From positions 744,001-808,000 of the forward strand of contig NZ_CANMVK010000001.1 in NCBI RefSeq assembly GCF_947501405.1: a stretch of 64,000 nt of DNA, given 5' to 3'. The stretch is from an uncultured Hoeflea sp. Its GTDB lineage: Bacteria; Pseudomonadota; Alphaproteobacteria; Rhizobiales; Rhizobiaceae. Both the position numbers and the translations under genes were made by a program. This document shows, piece after piece, positions 59,939-64,000 of the stretch. Below the pieces are notes generated by a model. The model ran no database searches and had not been told where the DNA came from. It was given only the letters and a program-made list of their open reading frames with translations. Within the stretch, counting starts at the first letter, position 1; every line of letters begins with the position of its first letter.

Positions 59939-60994
59939 CTAGCGCGGAGGCAGCGGCATCCACTCCGTCATCGCGACATCGGCATGGGCGAACTGCGGCA
60001 TGTTGGCCGACAGATCGTCCATGTTCTTGATGTCCTTTTCATTGAGGAAGTCCTGCGTGATCAGCGTCGGCGGCACCACCACCTGAGCGCCGGGATCGCC
60101 ACCGGTCAGCATGATGGCAAGTGAGCGCACCGAGACTTCGCCGACCACGGCGGGGTTGGTGGCAACCGTTGCCGCCCAGGCGCTGTCAGGCTCGCGCATG
60201 GCCGAGATGTCGGCGGTCGAAACATCGGCCGAGTAGATCTTGACGTCCTGGGTGAGGCCGGCCTCGTCGACGGCGATCTTGACGCCCTTGGCGAACTCGT
60301 CATAGGGCGCGAAGAACACCGTGATGTCGGGATTGGCCTGAAGCACCGAGCGTGCCTGGTTGGCGTTGGAGTTGGCGATCGGGTTGTCGAGCGTTCCCAT
60401 CTGGGCGGCTTCGACGATTCCCGGATTGGCGGCCTTGACCTCTTCCCAGGCCTTGTGACGGCGGTCGAGCGGCGCAATACCGGGCACATAGACGTAACCG
60501 GCTTTCCACTCTGTGCCGTTGTCCTTGATCGCCTGCTCAAGCGCCAGCTTGCCCAGCAGATAGTCCGACTGCTCGATCTGCGGGATGGCTTCATTTTCGA
60601 CGTTGACGTCGAAGGCCACGACCTTGATGCCAGCCTCAACGGCGCGCTGCGCCGCTTCCTTCATGGATTCGGTCAGGCCATGCTGGATGATGATGCCATC
60701 AACACCGAGTGCAATCGCCTGGTCGACCATATCGGCCTGAAGGGCGGCGTCCTGACGGCTGTCAAACACCCGCAGATCGACGCCCAGCGCCTTGGCCTGG
60801 GATTCGACGCCCGACAGATAGGCCTGGAAGAAGTCGCCGGTGGAGAGATAGCGCACCAGCGCGATCTTGACCTCGCCGGGATTGTCGAGCGGGGCGGGCA
60901 TGTCGGCGGCTTGCGCCATGCCGCCAAATGGCAGGGCTGCGGCGGCCGCGAGACCTGCAAACAGCGCCAGGGCTTTTCTGCGTATGAGTTTCAT
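59939..60994 (-). CDS. Sugar ABC transporter substrate-binding protein (RbsB-like)
   Basis: Signal peptide; 'YLSGVESQAKALGVDLRVFDSRQDAALQADMVDQAIALGVDGIIIQHGLTESM'. Confidence 0.9.
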   Translation of the reverse strand: MKLIRRKALALFAGLAAAAALPFGGMAQAADMPAPLDNPGEVKIALVRYLSTGDFFQAYLSGVESQAKALGVDLRVFDSRQDAALQADMVDQAIALGVDGIIIQHGLTESMKEAAQRAVEAGIKVVAFDVNVENEAIPQIEQSDYLLGKLALEQAIKDNGTEWKAGYVYVPGIAPLDRRHKAWEEVKAANPGIVEAAQMGTLDNPIANSNANQARSVLQANPDITVFFAPYDEFAKGVKIAVDEAGLTQDVKIYSADVSTADISAMREPDSAWAATVATNPAVVGEVSVRSLAIMLTGGDPGAQVVVPPTLITQDFLNEKDIKNMDDLSANMPQFAHADVAMTEWMPLPPR

Positions 60995-61026
60995 GAGTGT
61001 TTCCTCCGTTGCATGTAAGTTTTGGT

Positions 61027-62094
61027 CTAGTGGCTGCCGTTCTTGCGAGCGGACAGCGAGAAGGTGAAGACCAGCGCCAAAACCAGCACCAGGCCCTTGA
61101 TGAAATCCTGGGTGTAGTAGGGCGCGTTCATCATGGTGAGGCCCTGAAGCAGGATGCCCACGAACAGCGCGCCCATGGCGGTGCCGAAGGCGTTGGGTTT
61201 TGCCGCACCGAGCACCGCAAAGCCGATCAACGAGGCAGCGACCGCGTCAAGCAGCAAATTGGTGCCCGAAGCGATGTCGCCGCGGCCGAGCCGGGCAGCA
61301 AGCAGCATGCCGCCGACAGACGCCAATACGCCCGAGATCATGTAGGCCATGATCTTGTAGTTGTTGACATTGGTGCCGGTCAGGCTGGCGGCGCGCTCGT
61401 TCGAGCCGATGGCGTACATCAGCCGGCCATGGCGTGTGAGCTCGAGAAAACCCCAGACCAGAATGCCGATGATGATCAGAAAGATCACCGGCGCGGGGAC
61501 CAGGTTTTCCAAAACGAAATCAAACCGGTGACGGCCGAGCTGCAAAAACAGCGGCGAGAAGATGCCTTCGGCGGTCGAGCCATCGGGCAGGGTCATGCCC
61601 TGGGCGATGGAGCGGCCCTCGGTGGGGATACGCTGCAGCCCGACCAGGAGAAACATCATGCCAAGCGTTGCGAGAAGATCCGGGACCTTGGTCTTGACGA
61701 TCAGCAACCCGTTGACCAGCCCGATAAAGGCACCCATCGCCAGGCAGGCGAGAATGGCGACGAAAGCGGACTGCTCAAGCACCACCATCATATAGGCCGA
61801 CAGCATCATTGAAGAGGTGGCGACCGAGCCGATCGACAAGTCAAAACCACCCACCACCAGGGTGCAGGTCACGCCCAATGCCAGGATCCCGGTGATCGCC
61901 ACCGACTGGAAGATGAAGACGGCGCTGCGCGGGCCGGCGAAGCCATTGGCGAAGACCGAAAAGAAAATCACCAGCCCTACCAGAAGGGCCAGAAACCCGT
62001 AGCGGATGGCAAGATCAATGGTGCTCGCGGACCGGGCTTGCGGACGCGGCGCGACGGGCGCGGAGGTTTCGGACGGGTCGAGATTGATGCTCAT
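61027..62094 (-). CDS. Sugar ABC transporter permease (RbsC-like)
   Basis: 'GVTCTLVVGGFDLSIGSVATSSMMLSAYMMV', 'IGSNERAASLTGTNVNNYKIMAYMISGVLASVGGMLLAARLG'. Confidence 0.92.
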   Translation of the reverse strand: MSINLDPSETSAPVAPRPQARSASTIDLAIRYGFLALLVGLVIFFSVFANGFAGPRSAVFIFQSVAITGILALGVTCTLVVGGFDLSIGSVATSSMMLSAYMMVVLEQSAFVAILACLAMGAFIGLVNGLLIVKTKVPDLLATLGMMFLLVGLQRIPTEGRSIAQGMTLPDGSTAEGIFSPLFLQLGRHRFDFVLENLVPAPVIFLIIIGILVWGFLELTRHGRLMYAIGSNERAASLTGTNVNNYKIMAYMISGVLASVGGMLLAARLGRGDIASGTNLLLDAVAASLIGFAVLGAAKPNAFGTAMGALFVGILLQGLTMMNAPYYTQDFIKGLVLVLALVFTFSLSARKNGSH

Positions 62095-63623
62095 GCGTAG
62101 GCTGCCTTTGCGGGTTGCCCGGATTGATCCGGCGCGGACCCAGTTACCGCGGTGAGGACCTCGTTGAGATCCACGTTCTGATTTCTGAACTCCGCCGAGA
62201 CGGAGTGTTCGTTCATGACGATGATCCGGTCGGCGACTTCGAGCGCTTCGTCGAGTTCGGATACGAAGACCAGCGTTCCGCGCTCCTTCGAGGTCTCGCG
62301 AATCTTGCGGCCAATGTCGCGGCGGGCGCGAATGTCGACGCCCTGGAAGGGCTCGTCGAGCAGCAACAGCCGGCAGTTCTCCGCAAGCCATCGCGCCAGC
62401 ATGACCTTTTGCTGATTGCCGCCCGACAGCGTGTTGATGCCATCGGTCTCGCCCTGGCACACCACCGATAGTGACTCGATCATTCGTGTGGCAGTTGCCC
62501 GCTCCTTGCTCCGGTTGAGGAAGGACAGCCGAGAATAGCGCTGAAGGAAAGGCACGGTGATGTTGCGGGCGAGGTTGAAATCGGCGACCACGGCATTGTT
62601 GGCCCGGTCCTTGGGCGACATGAACACGCCCCGGGAGATGGCGGCTTGCGGGCTTTTGGGTGCGTAGGCTTGCCCATCGACCAGTATCTGTCCGGCGGCG
62701 GGTTTCTGCAGGCCGAACAGGCACTGGGCGAAAGCGGTCTTGCCACTGCCGAGCAAGCCGGTGATGGCGACCACCTCGTTCTCCGACAAATCGAAATCGA
62801 AAGGCCGGCTGCCCGGCAGGAGCTGCATCTGCTTGATGTTGAGCACCTGCTTGCCGCGCGAGCGGATTTCGATGTCGACATCGGTCATCCGGTGGCCGAG
62901 CATGGCGTTGACGGCGCCCTCATAATCGAGCGTTTCACCCTCAAAGACTCCTGAGATCTCGCCATCGCGCATGGATACGATGCGATCTGCGATGCGGCGG
63001 ATGTCTGACATGCGGTGGGAGATGTAGAGCACCGCAACCCCGCGCTCGGACAGCCGCTCGATGAGTTCGAACAGACGCTCGGCTTCGGACGCCGAGAGCG
63101 AGGAGGTGGGTTCGTCAAGGATCAGCAATTGCGGATCGTGCGCCATGGCCCGGGCAATGGCGATCAGCTGGCGATCGGCGACGCCAAGTTCCGAGACCGG
63201 CTGGCGGACATTGAGCGACAGCCCCATGCGGCTGGCGATGCGTTCGGCGTCGGCATAGTTTTTTCTGCGCTTGAGCAAAAAGCCGTAGCCTGGTTCGGCC
63301 AGGCGGTCGATCAGCAGGTTGGAGGCGACATCGAGATCGGGGATCACCCCGTCATTGATACTCTGGTGGACGGTGACGACGCCGGCGCGGATAGCCTCCG
63401 CAGGGGTGGTCGGGTTGAACGGTTTGCCATGCAGGGTGACTGCGCCCCCATCCAGCCGGTGAACGCCGCAAAGAATCTTGACCAGGGTGGACTTGCCCGC
63501 GCCATTGGCGCCCATCAACACCGTGACGGTGCCTGCCGGAAGGGCAAGGTTCAGGCCCTTGAGCACGCGGTTGTCGCCAAAGGATTTTTCGACGCCGCGC
63601 AGGTCGCAAAGAGTTTCGTTCAT
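62091..63623 (-). CDS. Sugar ABC transporter ATP-binding protein (RbsA-like, two NBDs)
   Basis: 'MGANGAGKSTLVKILCGVHRLDGGAVTLHGKP', second NBD 'LLGSGKTAFAQCLFGLQKP', 'LSGGNQQKVMLARWL'. Confidence 0.93.
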   Translation of the reverse strand: MNETLCDLRGVEKSFGDNRVLKGLNLALPAGTVTVLMGANGAGKSTLVKILCGVHRLDGGAVTLHGKPFNPTTPAEAIRAGVVTVHQSINDGVIPDLDVASNLLIDRLAEPGYGFLLKRRKNYADAERIASRMGLSLNVRQPVSELGVADRQLIAIARAMAHDPQLLILDEPTSSLSASEAERLFELIERLSERGVAVLYISHRMSDIRRIADRIVSMRDGEISGVFEGETLDYEGAVNAMLGHRMTDVDIEIRSRGKQVLNIKQMQLLPGSRPFDFDLSENEVVAITGLLGSGKTAFAQCLFGLQKPAAGQILVDGQAYAPKSPQAAISRGVFMSPKDRANNAVVADFNLARNITVPFLQRYSRLSFLNRSKERATATRMIESLSVVCQGETDGINTLSGGNQQKVMLARWLAENCRLLLLDEPFQGVDIRARRDIGRKIRETSKERGTLVFVSELDEALEVADRIIVMNEHSVSAEFRNQNVDLNEVLTAVTGSAPDQSGQPAKAAYA

Positions 63624-63656
63624 CGGGTCCTCCGGGTAGGATGAAAACAGCAGTGG

Positions 63657-63680
63657 TGACAAAAGTCAACACATATTGAC
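63657..63680. promoter_or_regulatory. Composite inverted repeats in ABC transporter / kinase divergent promoter
   Basis: TGAC-AAAA-GTCA (63657-63668) and GTCAA-CACATA-TTGAC (63665-63680). Confidence 0.5.
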
Positions 63681-63746
63681 AAATGAGTGAAATGGGCACT
63701 AGGCTAAGCCTGAAGATAGCCTTGAATGCCCGTCGGGAGGTTGGAA

Positions 63747-64000
63747 TTGGAAAACGATTACAAAGCTTTATCGCCTGAAACCCTGGCTTCGCGACTGAGT
63801 GACCTGGAGGTGATGAAATGGAGCGTCGGCGCCGATCCGGCAGGCTGGAGCGTCCGCGAGGTCGGCGACGGCAATCTCAATCTGGTGTTCATCGTCGAAG
63901 GCAAGGCCGGCAGCGTTATCGTCAAGCAGGCACTTCCCTATGTGCGGCTGGTGGGCGACAGCTGGCCGTTGCCGCTCAAGCGGGCGTTCTTCGAATATCA
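63747..64000 (+). CDS. S-methyl-5-thioribose kinase-like protein (MtnK family), N-terminus only; TTG start likely
   Basis: '(M)[83 protein letters not shown]': '[11 protein letters not shown]', 'VKQALPYVR' and 'GDSWPL' are MtnK signatures; GGGAGG 6 nt upstream of TTG. Confidence 0.82.
   Translation, partial: MENDYKALSPETLASRLSDLEVMKWSVGADPAGWSVREVGDGNLNLVFIVEGKAGSVIVKQALPYVRLVGDSWPLPLKRAFFEY

Overview
This 64 kb GC-rich bacterial window looks like an alphaproteobacterial (probably Hyphomicrobiales/Rhizobiales) chromosome. That taxonomic placement is inferred from gene content and synteny only. The window is densely packed with nutrient-acquisition operons. In order it holds: a universal stress protein (partial) and a SulP transporter; a YhaN/SbcC-like ATPase paired with an SbcD/YhaO-like nuclease; a transglutaminase-like cysteine peptidase; the urea ABC transporter urtABCDE with a good sigma-54 promoter; two YeeE/YedE (TsuA/SoxT-like) transporters flanking an MBL-fold protein; a complete thiosulfate-oxidation (sox) cluster, soxR/S and soxVWXYZABCD plus a SoxE-like cytochrome and soxF; modABC; a LysR regulator with a TmpA/TmpB-like pair for 2-(trimethylamino)ethylphosphonate; a phosphate-starvation lipid-remodelling block (PlcP-like, BtaA, BtaB); phnF plus phnGHIJKL and a hexapeptide transferase; bluB under a cobalamin riboswitch; phnCDE1E2-DUF1045-phnMN behind a Pho-box-like repeat; a chemoreceptor with a free-standing periplasmic Cache-like protein; a metallophosphoesterase; and, at the right edge, a split transketolase, a RuBisCO-like protein (RLP), a sugar ABC transporter and the start of a 5-methylthioribose kinase-like gene. 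The strongest leads for something undescribed are (1) the RLP/split-transketolase/MtnK-like/ABC-transporter locus, whose two promoter regions share a sequence, and (2) an orphan sigma-54 promoter after urtE that drives no annotated gene and leads into a 23-codon ORF plus a long, perfect inverted repeat. No CRISPR array, rRNA, tRNA or transposase was recognised.
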